This document shows positions 1-12,559 of a DNA stretch of 64,000 nt, in pieces. Position 1 is the first letter of the stretch; each line of letters opens with the position of its first letter. A program made the position numbers and the translations under genes. Origin of the DNA: Capsicum annuum (taxonomy: Eukaryota; Streptophyta; Magnoliopsida; Solanales; Solanaceae); NCBI RefSeq assembly GCF_002878395.1, contig NC_061118.1:124046740-124110739 (forward strand). Reading direction: 5' to 3'. Under the pieces are notes generated by a model, which made no database searches, was not told the origin of the DNA, and saw only the letters and a program-made list of their open reading frames with translations.

Positions 1-1052
1 AACTAAGTACTTGATCATCATTCATTCATTGGGGCATTTTAACAAACACTTATATGGCATGAACTTTAATACTTGCTAACATGATATAATTCAACTATTC
101 AACTCACATGCTTAATTTATCAATCACTTGAAAACCATAAAATATGCACATAATACTAATCAACATGTGAGCACACAATTCTGAATATCAAATTCACAAT
201 TTGAAGGCTTTAGCATGATCTGACATGATAACATATATAATTCAATCAACCCCACATAAAATTTATTATGAAACATGGATTTGAAATCGAATTAATCATT
301 ATAAACATGAATATTATAAAACCCAACATGGAATTCTTGAATTTCATATACTTGATTTTTAAAAATAGTTTCTTGGACTCCAAGGGTGGAAGGGACCCTT
401 GGATGAACACTTCACATACCTTAGTGCCTGAATTCTGAGGGAATAATGGTGTGTTCTTGAGTTTTTGATTTGAAATTAAATCTCTTAGGGTTCTTGTTCT
501 TGAGTATTTTGAGGAATAATGAGTATAATTTCTCTCCAAAGGGTTTAATTTCGTGTTTTGGGGATGAAGGCCATGGGAGAAAGACTTAATTACCCCCAAG
601 GACGCAGTTTTTTAATGACTGAAAAACTATGTTATCGATGCACAGGCCGACGCACCACGTCATTAGCATCAATGTGATAGCCAATACGCCATGTCAAATC
701 CATGTTTGTTCACAGGAATTCACACTGGATCTAGGGGAAAAATCATCCATCGATGTTATAGTTGATGCGACGTGTCGAGATCACGTTGACCCATTATTTT
801 GGGGGCTCAAACTTGCTCTAAATGAGGTTCCAAAAATCCAAAACTCACCCGGGAACACCTATTGACCTTCCTGATCATGAATTAACTGGAATTCCAATAT
901 TTAATGGACATAAAGGTCTTGAAATAAGATTTCTAACTTTTGAAGGATAAAATGGCACTAAGTCTGAATACTTAGCTAAAATATTCTAAGTCTGGGACCC
1001 CTTGACAAGCCTAAAGGATTGATTTAAGCAAAGAATTTTATGGGGTCTGACA
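1..1052 (-). repeat. Element A 3' LTR (partial)
   Basis: This matches the outer part of the LTR at 6225-8782, with scattered substitutions. Its inner boundary is the LTR start TGTCAGACCCC on the minus strand, next to a polypurine tract. A GC-rich word region is present around 640-790. Nothing here codes for protein. Confidence 0.9.
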
Positions 1053-1068
1053 TTATCTCCCCCTTGGG
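1053..1068 (-). other. Element A polypurine tract
   Basis: On the minus strand this reads AAGGGGGAGATAA directly before the LTR start TGTCAG. It is the usual plus-strand primer position of an LTR retrotransposon. Confidence 0.8.
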
Positions 1069-1429
1069 AATATTCATCCTTAAATGATACTAATGAGACT
1101 GAGAATACAGAGAGACTGGACTTAGACACTAGGCATGCACAACTAAAGCATGGTTTCATGATTGAGATCACTGATACACTGAATTATCATACTGAACATG
1201 CATATCTGATGCATGAGTACCTAGCTAAACATGATTCATGAATGCATGAATGGAATTACTGATAAGCTGAGTTTCTTATACAGGACATGCATACCTGATG
1301 CATGAATACATGACTGAATTGAATCATGAATATATGACTGAACATGCAATGGTAATTGATACCAAATTTGTAACTGAAATCTGAACATGAAACTGAATAA
1401 GTTAAAGGAAAACTATTACCTTGAGCTGA

Positions 1430-2880
1430 TTCTGGATTAGCGGAAAAGAGGTGAGTATACTTGGTCTGCATGTCTGCTATGGCTTCCCAAGTAGCTCCCT
1501 CAACGGACTGATTTCTCCAAAGAACTTGGACTAGAGGGACTTCTTTGTTCCTCAATTTGCGAATCTAATAGTCTAGCATTTCAACTGGAGTCTCTTCATA
1601 AGAGAGACTATTCTGAAAATCTATTCCCTCTATAGGGACTATGATTGCTGGGTCACCTATGCATTTCTTTAGAAAGGAGATGTGGAACACTGGATACACT
1701 GAAGATAGATCTGAAGGCAACTCAAGATCGTAAGCTACCCTTTTGAAATGGCTGAGAATTTGGTAAGGACCGATATATAGGGGATTGAGCTTCCCTTTCT
1801 TGCTAAATTATTTCACTTTTTTCATATGAGATATTTTCAAATACACAAAATCTCCAATCACGAACTCGAGATCCTTCTTGCGCACATCTGTGTATGATTT
1901 TTGTCGACTCTGAGTTATCTTAAGCCTTTTCCTGATCGATTGAACTTTCTCTAAGGTATCACATACTAAGTCAAGACCTATTACTGTGGCCTCTCCTACT
2001 TGAAACCAACCAATGGGAGATCTATACCTCCTCCCATAAAGCTCCTCAAATGGAGCCATCTGAATGCTGGAGTGATAACTATTGTTGTATGCAAACTCAA
2101 TCAAAGGCAAGTGGTCATCTCAACTACCCTTAAAGTCTATTGCACAAGCTCACAACATATCTTATAACGTCTAAATGGTCCTTTCTTCTTGACCATCCAT
2201 CTGAGGGTGAAAGGCTGTACTGAGGTGAACTCGGGTACCAAGACCCTTTTAGAATGCCTTCCAGAAATGAGAAGTAAACTTGGTAACTTTGTATGAGATA
2301 CTAGACAACAAAACACATGCAATATGACTAATTCCCTGATACAGAGTTTGGCATAATCCTTGGCTGAATATGACGTTTGGACTTGAAGAAAATGAGAAGA
2401 TTTGGTCATCCTATTTATGATGACCTAAACTGAATCATGCTGATGATGAGTACGAGGCAAACCTATCACAAAGTCTAAGTTCACTTTTTCCCATTTCTAG
2501 ATGGGAATATTAAACTCCTGCATGGACCCACTAGGCTTCTGATGCCCAATCTTAACCTAATAATATGTTAGCACTTAGCCACAAGCTCTGCAATATCTCT
2601 TTTTATCCTACTCCACCAATAGAACTCCCTTAGATCACGATACATCTTAGTAGCCTCTGGATGAATTAAGTAGTGCACACCATGCGCTTCTACAATAATT
2701 CCCTACCTCAAGTCATCTATGCAGGGAACACAAAGATGAACCTGACAACGCAGCACACCATATCCCCCTTGGGATAAAACCTCTACTTTCTGATCTCTGA
2801 CTGATTCTTTCAACTTGACTAGATTGGGATCCTAATCCTGTTTTCCCTTTATTTTGGAAACGAGGGATGATTCTAAGCTA
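1430..2880 (-). pseudogene. Element A integrase with C-terminal chromodomain, broken
   Basis: The integrase of a Ty3/gypsy polyprotein inserts the cDNA into chromatin. The minus strand at 1808-2110 encodes the end of the core domain, with the motif AYNNSYHSSI and the following GRRYRSPIGWF. Zinc-binding N-terminal remnants lie near 2570-2700. At 1430-1555 the reading LRNKEVPLVQVLW followed by ATWEAIADMQ is a chromodomain, which in chromoviruses directs insertion to methylated histones. Frames change repeatedly and stops are frequent, so no product is expected. Confidence 0.85.
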
Positions 2881-4320
2881 CTCTGTACCTATATACTACC
2901 TTTTGCTGAATCGACTAAGCAGACACCTAGTCTATCTAGTTGATGAACTTTTAGAGTTAAATTTTTTCTACTGTCCTTAACATGGGCAACACTACCCATA
3001 AACATTCTACTGAGAGCATCAGCCACTACATTGGCCTTGCCCAGATGATACAGGACACTCATGTCGTAGTGTTTTAACAACTCCAACCACCTTTTATGAT
3101 GAAGGTTGAGGTTTTTCTGAGAGAACACATACTGAAGGCTCTTGTGATCCGTGAACACATCAACGTACACCCCATACAAGTAGTGTCTCCAAATCTTTAT
3201 AGAAAACTACTGTTGCTAACTCAAGGTCATGAGTAGGATAATTCTTCTCATGGGGCTTAAGCTGTCTAGAGGCGTAGGCTATGACCTTACCTTTCTTCAT
3301 CAAAATGCACCCTAAACCAACTCTGGAGGCACCATAATACACAATAAAGCTATATGAACCATTTAGTAAGGTCAAAACTAGAGCTGTAGTGAGTCGAGTC
3401 TTCAACTCCTAAAAACTCTTCTTGTCAGAATCTGACCACTGAAATTTGACTTTCTTCTGAGTCGATCTGGAAAAAGGGGATGAAATAGATGAAAATCTCT
3501 CAACAAACCGTCAGTAATAGCCAACTAATCCCAAAAAAACTCCTAATATCTGATGGAGAGATGGATCTAGGATAGTTTCTCACTGCCTTGGTCTTTTGGG
3601 GATCGAATCTAATGCCATCACTGGATATGATATGGCTAAGGAAAGCTACTGACCTTAGATAAAATTTGCACTTACTAAATTTGGTAAATTACTAATTCTG
3701 AGATGGTCTGCATGATCGTTTTCACTGCAGGAGTAAATAAGGATATCATCTATGAAGACTATAACGAACATGTACAAGTAATGCTTGAACACATGGTTCA
3801 TTTAGTCCATGAAATCTTTTGGGGCATTGGTAAGACCAAAGGACATGAATAAGAATTCAAAGTGACCATACCGAGTTCTGAAGGTCGTCTTCGAGATGTC
3901 ATATTTCCTGACTCTGAGCTGATGGTAGCCTGATCTGAGGTCTATCTTAGAGAAATAGCTGGCACCCTAAAGTTGGTCAAATAAGTCATCGATCTTGGGG
4001 AGTGGATACTTATTCTTAATCATAACTTTATTTAGCTAACGGTAGTCTATGCACAGTCTGAGAGAACTGTCTTTCTTACATATGAATAAGACTAGTACGC
4101 CCCACGAAGACATACTAGATCTGATGAATCCCTTATCTAGGAGATCCTTTAACTTCTCTTTCAATTCTCTGAGTTTTGCTGGAGCCATTTTGTATGGCGG
4201 AATAGAAATAAGTTGAGTATCTGGGAGAAAATCGATTCCGAAATCAATTTCCCTTTGAAGAGGAACTCTGGGAAGATCTTTGGGAAACACATCTGGGAAT
4301 TCACAAACTACTGACACTGA
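2881..4320 (-). pseudogene. Element A reverse transcriptase and RNase H, broken
   Basis: RT begins around 4317 with [13 protein letters not shown], followed by the template-binding region ending in CIDYR near 4036. The catalytic motif reads [10 protein letters not shown] at about 3735-3775. RNase H runs from about 3405 to 2990: [14 protein letters not shown], then [19 protein letters not shown] and FTDHKSLQYVF. It ends at KANVVADALSR, the usual RNase H terminus. Several stops and at least one frame change (RNase H overlaps in two frames at 3160-3179) show that the gene is dead. Confidence 0.9.
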
Positions 4321-4599
4321 TTCAAGAGTAGGGGTTTCTAAACTTGAGTCCTAGACTTGAATGAGATGGTAGACACATCCCTTAGATATCATTTTTCTAT
4401 CCCGAAGGTAAGAAACAAACTGACCCCTAAGTGCTGAAGTACTACCCCTCTACTCTAGCACGGGTTTATTTGGAAACTAAAAATGGACAATTCTATTTTT
4501 GTAATCGACTGAGGCATAGCAAGAATAAAGCCAATCCATGTTGAGAATGACATCAAAATTAGTCATCTCTAATTTGACTAAGTCTAGCGAAGTAACTTT

Positions 4600-6003
4600 C
4601 TAAGATATCATAACTGGACAGTTCCTGTATACCCAACTGGCTATGATGGATTTACCCACTGGGGTAGAGACTGAGAAAGGCTCTGCTAAAATTTTGGGAC
4701 TAACTCCAAAATCAACTGCTATATATGAAGTAACAAAGGACAATAAAGCTCCTGGATCTAGCAAAGCATAAACATGCAAATTATAAAATTGTAACATACC
4801 AGTGACCATATCAGGAGAACTTTCCTAATACCGTCGGTATTGAAGAGCATAGTATCTATTTGGGTGTTGCCCACTGGTGGCACTAGAAGAGGCACCCTGC
4901 TAATTCGAGTGACTAGACTGAGCTGGGGGACGGGTATGCTAACTCTGCAAACCCACCTGAGGACACTGTATGACTCTATGGCCTGGCTTGCCACATCTAA
5001 AACACACATCATTACCAGCTCTGTAGATACCCTGGTGGTTTCTTCCATACATTTGACAAAGGGGATTGGTTCGGGTACTGCTAACACTGCCCTGGGTCTT
5101 AGGGCTAGCTTACCTATCTCTATTGCTGTCTATCAATTTTGGTACTGGAGAAATTTCTAAGGACAGAGCTAGAACTGAGGATTTCAAGAAGAACTAAGAA
5201 TGATTCCCACCCTCTGACTTAGGCTAAGTGAAACTAAAACTACCTGTTCTTGGTCTCTTATTCTCCCTCTCTTTCTCTTTATTCGTGTCCTTATCTATCT
5301 ACTAGGCATGGACTATGAGCCTATCTATGTCCATATCCTTTATCAGCATTGCATTCCTACTCTCTTTTACCATGCTGCTAGACACCCCTGACAAAAACTT
5401 ACTCATCTTAGATATGCTATCTACTACAACATACCAGACATATCTGGATAATTTAGTAAACTTGAGAGAATACTCCTGTACTATCATATTTCCCTGCTTC
5501 AAATTAATAAATTCCAAAACCTTTGCTTCCCTCAACTCTAGCAGAAAGAACCTATCTAGAAGAGCAATTGCAAAATCCTCCTATTCTATGGGCCCTGCAT
5601 CTGTGTCCCTCTCTACTTTTTACTATTTGAACCACGAGTGAGCCACATCCTATAACTGATATGTGGCTAACTCAGCACTCTCAACAACATTCACCCTTAT
5701 GATATTAATAACCTTCTGCACCTGATCAAGAAATTCCTGAGGGTCCTCATCTGACTTAGACCCAATAAATGATGGAGGGTTCATTTGGGTAAAGTCATGA
5801 ATCTTAGTAGCAACAGTATTGGCCATAGGGTTGGATGGAACTGCAGCTGAACGTTCATTATAGGCTCCCATAGAATGAGCTAAGGTGGTGAAGACTGCTT
5901 TGAACTCCATGTGGGATACATGCTCGCCTAAAGAATCTGGATGGATGGGCTGAGAGGCTGACTGGTCTCCCGTTCCTCTTCCCTGAGTCCTCTTTGGAGG
6001 CAT
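4600..6003 (-). pseudogene. Element A gag and protease, broken
   Basis: Gag starts at 6003 with MPPKRTQGRG, a common chromovirus gag start. The capsid region carries MNPPSFIGSKSDEDPQEFLDQVQKV around 5700-5800, and RELREAKVLEFINLKQGNM lies near 5500. The nucleocapsid knuckle CFRCGKPGHRVIQC lies at about 4964-5006. The protease motif at 4600-4809 reads LLDPGALLSFV, where a functional enzyme has Asp-Ser/Thr-Gly. The frame is interrupted several times. Confidence 0.88.
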
Positions 6004-6207
6004 ATTATGTAAACAAAAGAGAAACTAGGATTAGAAATAGTATAACTAAAGCTCATGCTCACTCATATGGCTTGATTACTGAAACAAGGAAAACTATTCC
6101 TAAAATAACTCATAGCTTCCTATCCATAAGTGTGGCGCGCAACACACCCATGCACAAAACTCTACTAAATATAGCTTTCAGACTTCCTAAGACACTTTTG
6201 AACCTTA

Positions 6208-6220
6208 GGCTCTGGTACCA
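6208..6220 (-). other. Element A primer binding site (tRNA-iMet type)
   Basis: The minus strand reads TGGTACCAGAGCC four bases inside the 5' LTR end. It differs by one base from the sequence complementary to the initiator tRNA-Met 3' end. Confidence 0.85.
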
Positions 6221-6224
6221 ATTT

Positions 6225-8782
6225 TGTAATTCCCCGAGTCTGTACCCCGGATGCTACACGATGCTCATAATCCCAAAGGACCATAAGCTAACCCATGATT
6301 GGTACCTGCTGTAATAACTTTGTATTAAATACTATAATAATTACAAAAATTTGCAAAAAATATTCCATAAGGTTGAAATCTATAAATAAATCTGAAAGCG
6401 GTATTAAATACCAAAACTGAATATAAGAACTGTAAAACTGAACAACTGTCTGAAAATACTCTAGTTTGGAAAGCCTCTAAACTGTCTGAACTATGGAGTT
6501 GATGGGGAAAGTCCCCAAATAACTCGAACTACTAAAAATAATACTAAAATAATGAAAATAACAAGCATGTATCAAAATATGAGGACACACCACTACTCTA
6601 AAAGCTAAAGATCTGCACTGCTAAGGGTGCTCTGGGGCCCGTGCATCTGAACCTATGATATAAGACATCATAGCGCAAAAAGCATGCGTCAATACTTTGA
6701 ATATACTGGTATGCTTAGTGAGGTAGGCTGAAAGGCATGGATTCATATGCATGAACAATACTAACTAAATAACATGAGTACGACTGAATAAGAGTACATG
6801 TATGAATACATAGACTATAACTGAGATCGTGATAATATTAAGTAATGAGTCTAAATACTAATATCTAATATCTAAGTTTGCTGATACTATATTACTAATT
6901 ATTTGAATAACTGTATCTGCTAGTCCCAAATTCTCTGGAACTATATTGAGTTCCATATTGAGTTGAGTACCTATGTCTGATAGTCCTAAATCTGTAGAAT
7001 TGAACTGAGTTCTATTCCAAGATTGAGACTGAATCTGAGATTGTGGGAGGTAATCATGTACCGACATGCCCATCTCTAATATAATTAGGGTCCAACCTAT
7101 AACCCCAGTTGGAAGGGTATCAATACCGTGCCATGGGTTAGGATAAGCTGTAAGTTAACCCTCTTTGACAGAAAGCTCTTTCATCAACCCTTGCTGGCAG
7201 GCTAACTCGAATGAGATATATCAACCCTCATTATATCTGACAGGAAGATATCTTAACCTACTCTGGCTAAGTAGTTCTGTAATACAGGGATTGATACTAA
7301 GGGTGAAACCCTCTACTGATAGGAATGCCGCCATCCTCGGGCTAGCTCGGTGCTGAATCCTACTCCCAACTGAATAGATACTGAATTGATTTCTAGTCTA
7401 TACTAGGCTGGACTAAACTGTTACTGATAATACTATTTAACTGAACTGGATTCACTGAGTTCCGTTGACTGACAAAATACTACTGAATTCTGTTAGCTGG
7501 CTGAGTTTACTGAGGTATGGGATGAGTACTGAACTAGACCGGACTAGTACCAAGTCTACTAAGTTTTTCCTGAGTTCTGTGAATGAGTGAGAGTACTACT
7601 GATCATGACGTGACTGGTACCATTTTATGACTGACCATGTCTTTAGGTAAACAACTAAATTGTCGGGTACAAGTACCCCCAGGACTTGATTGCATAAAAT
7701 AAGAGACATGGCACAAACTTGAAACATGTAAACTAAGTACTTGATCATTATTCATTCATTTGGGCATTTTAACAAACACTTGTATGGCATGAACTTGAAT
7801 ACATGCTAACATGATATAATTCCACTATTCAACTCACATGCTTAATTCATCAATCACTTGAAAATCATAAAATTGGCACGTAATACTAATCAAAATGTGA
7901 GCACGCAATTCTGAATATCAAATTCATAATTTGAAGGCTTTAGCATGATCTCACATCATAACACATAGAATTCAATCAACCCCACATGAAATTTATCATG
8001 AAACATGGATTTGAAAACCAATTAATCATTATAAACATGAATATTATCAAACCCAACATAAAATTCATGAATTTTATATACTTGATATTTAAAAATAGCT
8101 TCTTGGACTCCAAGGGTGGAAGGGACCCATGGATGAACACTTCGCATACCTTAGTGCCTGAATTCTAAAGGATTGATGATGAGTTGTTGAGTTCTTGATT
8201 TGAAATTGAATCTTTTAGGGTTTTTGTTCTTGAGTATTTTGAGGAATAATGAGTATAATTTCTCTCTAAAGGGTTTAATTTTGTTTTTTAGGGGCCGAAG
8301 GTCGAGGCAAAAAGACCCAATTACCCAAGGGACGTGGTCTTTTAATGACTGAAAAACTGTGTTACCGATGCGTAGGCCTCCATGCCAAATCGTTGGCATC
8401 AAAGAAATAGCCATTACTCCACGTTGAGTCTACATTGGTTAACTGAAATTTACACTGGAGCTGTGGGAAAAATTATCCATCAATGCGATGGTCAACGTGA
8501 CATATCGAGATCGCGTCGACCCACTATTTTGGGTGCTCAAACATGGTTTAAATGAGGTCTGAAAAATCTGAAACTCGTCCGGGAACACCTATTGTCCTTC
8601 TCAATCATGAATTAACTTAAATATCAATATTTATTGGACATAAAGGTCTTGAAATAAGATTGCCAATTTTTGAAGGCTAAAATGGCACTAAGTCTGAATA
8701 CTTAGCTAAAATATTCTAAGTTTGGGCCCCCTTTACAAGCCTAAAGGACTGATTTAAGCTAAGAATTTTCCAGGTTCTTACA
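6225..8782 (-). repeat. Element A 5' LTR, complete
   Basis: This 2558-bp LTR is bounded by TG...CA: on the plus strand it begins TGTAATTCCCC and ends TTCTTACA. A long stretch at roughly 6850-7650 is rich in CTGA/ACTGA words. A GC-rich, CpG-containing word cluster lies at about 8330-8530. The LTR is homologous in part to the LTRs of element C, so A and C belong to related families. Confidence 0.92.
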
Positions 8783-9267
8783 TCATTCCTTGAGATTTAG
8801 TGTTGATGACCAAGTCTTCCTTCGTGTATCACCCATAAAGGGCATTATGAGGATTGAGAATAAGGGCAAGTTTACCTCGAGGTATATTGGACCTTTTGAG
8901 ATTCTTTCAGACTATTGGGGATGTGGCTTATGAGTTAGCATTGCCCTCAGAGTTATTAGATGTTCATCCAATTTTTTATGTTTCCATACTTTGGCGTTAC
9001 ATTCTGGATGAGTGTTATGTCATTCATTATGATTCAGTCTAGTTAAATGAGAGGTTATGTTTTATTGAGGAGCCCATCTCTATTCTAGCTATAGATTTAT
9101 GATGGTTGCATTCTAGAGATATTCCTATTGTTAATGTCCAATGGGGACATCGTTTGCTAGATGAATCTACTTGGGAGGTTAAGTCTGATATGCGTGATAG
9201 TTATCCTTGGCTTTTCATTGATTCAAGCATTTCTCTTACCTTTAGTTTGAGGACAAACTAGATTCTT
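8783..9267 (+). pseudogene. Element G pol 3' end (integrase C-terminus and chromodomain)
   Basis: This is a plus-strand gypsy polyprotein end, truncated on the left by element A. It reads FSVDDQVFLRVSPIKG, then KGKFTSRYIGPFEIL (the GPF/Y module), DVAYELALPSELLDVHPIF, and a chromodomain-like IPIVNVQWGHRLLDESTWE ending in SYPWLF. It has in-frame stops and a small frameshift near 8905. Together with the LTR start at 9280 it marks the 3' end of an older element that was the target for both A and B. Confidence 0.85.
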
Positions 9268-9279
9268 AGTGGGGAATAA
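9268..9279 (+). other. Element G polypurine tract
   Basis: AGTGGGGAATAA precedes the LTR start TGTAATGAC on the plus strand, the expected place for the plus-strand primer. Confidence 0.7.
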
Positions 9280-9323
9280 TGTAATGACTAGATTTTTGGT
9301 GATTTATGTGAGTTATTTATTTC
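9280..9323 (+). repeat. Element G LTR, first 44 bases
   Basis: TGTAATGACTAGATTTTTGG onward matches the start of the H LTR at 44297. It is cut after 44 bases by element B and resumes at 35255. Confidence 0.85.
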
Positions 9324-9645
9324 TATCATTAGCCAATTTATTAGTCATGATGACACCTACTATATCCCACTAGTAGGTAAGCCAAACCTTAGCCCGGAGC
9401 TATAGGTAACGGGCTAATTTGGTAGAAAATGGCCAATGAGGTCGGAATCAACATATATAAGACTTGAAATAATAACAAGATAATAAATATAATCCTCAAG
9501 ATAGATAAAACATAGACAAACATCACACGACCTAGTAATGTCAGTATAAGAGCAACTATAAATGTACTATAAGTTCTAAAATAGTCAATACAACCTATCT
9601 CAAAAACAAAAGAATAGACATAGATAAATAGAAGAAAAAAGGGTA
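9324..9645 (-). repeat. Element B 3' LTR, first part
   Basis: This aligns with 30895-31210 (shared words include GTCATGATG, TAGGTAAGCCAAA and GGGCTAATTTGGTAGAAA). It is split from the rest of the LTR by element C. Confidence 0.88.
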
Positions 9646-12005
9646 GGTAATGACCCGAGTCTACCCCCTAGTCATCACACGGTGCTTGCAAACCCAAAGG
9701 ACAACAAGCTAACCCATGAATGATATGAAAATCTCATCTGAGAAGCCTCTAATTGAATCTGTCTGAAAGTGGAGTTGATGGGACAATCCCCCAACTAACT
9801 CCATCTACCCAAATACTGCTAAGCTGAAGTACTAAAATAAAAGCATATCATTGATAGATAAGGACTCACTGCTAAATCTGCTACTGTTAGCTGAATACGG
9901 CTAAGCGTGGTCAGGAACCTGAGCATCCGAACCTATGATATGAAACATCATAGAACAAGAAAAGGGTATGTGGTAAGTACGTGGGAATGTACTAGTATTC
10001 TAAATAAGGTAAGGCTGAATGTACGAGTTCATATGCATGAACAATAACTAACTGAATGATATGCAAGAGCTGGATTAGCATACATGGAGGATCTATAACT
10101 ACTGAACATACTGTGCATACTAGGACTGAGTATACTGGAACTGAATCTGATAACTGATAACTGTATATACTGATAATCTGGGACCACTAATAATCTAAAT
10201 TACTATTAACGTAGTGACTATATCTGACAGTCTTGATTCTATCAAACTAAACTGAGTTCTATTTGAAGACTGAGACCAAAACTAAAACTGTGGGAGGTAA
10301 TCATCTAACCGACATGCCCCAAATAAGATAAGATAACTGAGCTGGGGTCTAATCTGTAACCCCAACTGGAAGGGTGTCAGTACCATGCCATAGGTAAAGA
10401 CAAGCTAAAGAGTAACTCTCTACTAGGAGGTTCCCTAAACGAGAATGGTGGTACCTTCTACTGATAGGTAGAGCACCTGATCAATCCTCAACTAGCTGGT
10501 TTGATGTCTTACCCTATGCTGGCTACGTAATTTTAAAATGCAAGGATTTACTTATAAGGATAACACACTCTGCTGGCAGGTGAGCCCCCATCCTTAGGTT
10601 CACTCGATGCTGAATCCTACTCCCAACTGAAAGACACTGAACTGTTATACTGGACTGAACTAGATTGAATTCATTGAGATTACTCAGTTTTCCTAAGTTT
10701 TGTAAGTGACTGAGTTCGACTAAGTTCTATAACGGGATGAGAGTACTACTGATCATGAAATAACTGATACTATTCTATAATTGATACTATCTCTAAATAA
10801 ATAGCTAAGTTGTCGGGTATTAAATACCCCCAAGACTCGATAGCATGAAAAGTAAACAAAAACATAATCTTGAATAACATAACAATGTTCAATTGGTCAT
10901 AATTCATTCATAGGGACATTTCATCAAACACTTGTAATGCATTAACTTGTACAATGGAGATTTCATGTTAGCATGTTATAATGGCATTATTTCATTCTCA
11001 TAGATAATTTATCAAACACATAAGAAGCATACTTGGTTAATAAAATCATAAACACTTAAGGTTAACATGGTTACAACAATCAACTTGCAAATTGAAGGGT
11101 TTATCATGAATATCATATAATTAAACACATACTAGAATCAATTGTTGGAATTCGTAATCTTAATCATGGATTAAAACTCAAACAACATCATGAACATGAA
11201 TTCAATCTAATTCAAACATGAAAATCATAAATCATAAATCTCGTATATTGAAAAAAAAAAGATTCTTGGGCTCCATGGAAGGTAAGGATTCATGGATGAA
11301 TATCTAACATACCTTTATTTGATGAGTTCTTGGGATTGACCTTGATTCGTGAGAGTTAGGGTTTGTTTTCTTAAGAGAGAGCTACCTTTTGATTTTGGGG
11401 AAAATTGAATAATTAAGGGTTTTACACGTTTTTATAGCTTAAATCCCACATCTGGGTAGAGTAAAATCATGGGAAAAGACTATTTTAACCCTGGGTGCAA
11501 CTTTAATTTTTTGAGGAATTTTCCCGATCTAGACCCCTAGCGTGATGCACCGCTATCATGATGGGATACTGGAAAATTATGACTAAGAAATTTCATGGTG
11601 GTGTGATGTGGTGGAATCGCGTTACCACTTTGTTTGTGAACTGGAAGTGTACCGCGATGCGGTGGAATCACATTGGTACACTTAAAATTTATAATTGTGG
11701 ACTGGGTCTATGGCCCGACGTGCTAATATTCGGAGCAACACTATAATTTGATAATTTCTATTTTAACACACTCCACGACGCGCTACTGGAATGAATAATG
11801 ATTTTTAACAACTAAAACTTAAAATTGCCATAACTTCTTACCCGGTTGTCATATTTAGGAAAATTTTATATCGGTGGAAAGCTAATCAAATATCCTACAC
11901 AATGATAGGTTCAAATTTGAAAATTACTGAGCATATCCAAAATTTTATTTAGGATAACCTATGTACCAAGGGTTAATCTAGGCTATAGAAATACGGGGTA
12001 TTATA
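9646..12005 (-). repeat. Element C 3' LTR
   Basis: This is a full copy of 13954-16428 with many substitutions. Its outer terminus on the plus strand reads GGTAATGACCC where the other copy has TGTAATGACC, and its inner end is ATTATA where the other has ATTACA. A GC-rich word array with forms of CGCGATGCG lies at 11530-11790. Confidence 0.9.
11429..11437 (-). promoter_or_regulatory. Probable TATA box of the element C LTR
   Basis: The minus strand reads CTATAAAAA. It lies downstream, in the direction of transcription, of the GC-rich word array at 11530-11790. Confidence 0.5.
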
Positions 12006-12022
12006 ATATCTCCCCCTTGGAA
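12006..12022 (-). other. Element C polypurine tract
   Basis: On the minus strand CCAAGGGGGAGATAT abuts the LTR start. It is nearly identical to the tract of element A at 1053-1068. Confidence 0.75.
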
Positions 12023-12559
12023 ATATTCGTCCTCGAATGTGGCTAGTTAAGCTGAGAGAGTACGGACAGACTAACTTTACGTACTGAAATAGACATATAC
12101 AACTGAAGTATGATTATGTGAATGGTCTGATAGACTGAACTTACATTCTAAACATGTATGTCTGACACATGAGTACATGTCTGAACGGATTAATGAATAT
12201 GTGACTGAATATGCATAAATGGGAACATGAGGAGATGACTAAGTCTGAATCATGATACATAAACTGAACTGATTCCTTAGATACGTGTCATGATAGGGGG
12301 ATGGTCATATGGCTGACATTGGGACTTGAGGGTCAACTATAAGGACCTATTACTTCAACTAGATTTGCTACGTGAATATAAAATAGAAGGGTTAAATCGT
12401 GATAGTTTGGGGATTATAGTGTATCTCCTCCTTAGGATGCTATGTCCCTTGAGAATGCTGACTTGGTTGAGATACTACGGAAAAGCATGAGATAATGCAT
12501 GGGGCACCTATAAACTAAATCGTTACTGAATATCTGAGATAAAAAATCGAGGCATAAAT

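Larger units (their letters stand above)
1..8782 (-). mobile_element. Element A: Ty3/gypsy chromovirus, left end off window
   Basis: This is an LTR retrotransposon read on the minus strand. Bases 1-1052 match 7731-8782 closely and form the 3' LTR, whose outer part lies before base 1. The 5' LTR is 6225-8782. Between them lie, in minus-strand order, a tRNA-Met primer site, gag with a CCHC knuckle, protease, RT, RNase H, integrase and a chromodomain, then a polypurine tract. That order and the chromodomain place it in the Tekay/Del-like chromoviruses. Every gene is broken by stops and frameshifts. The right end lies in the pol gene of plus-strand element G. The target duplication cannot be tested because the left end is missing. 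Confidence 0.9.

Noticed and set aside
246..599. 117-codon frame on the minus strand in LTR A, repeated in altered form at 8151-8414
   Set aside because: It lies inside an LTR, the two copies differ in length and frame, and no domain is visible.
6211..6220. Primer sites as tRNA genes
   Set aside because: Only 11-18 bases match the tRNA 3' end complement; no cloverleaf surrounds them.
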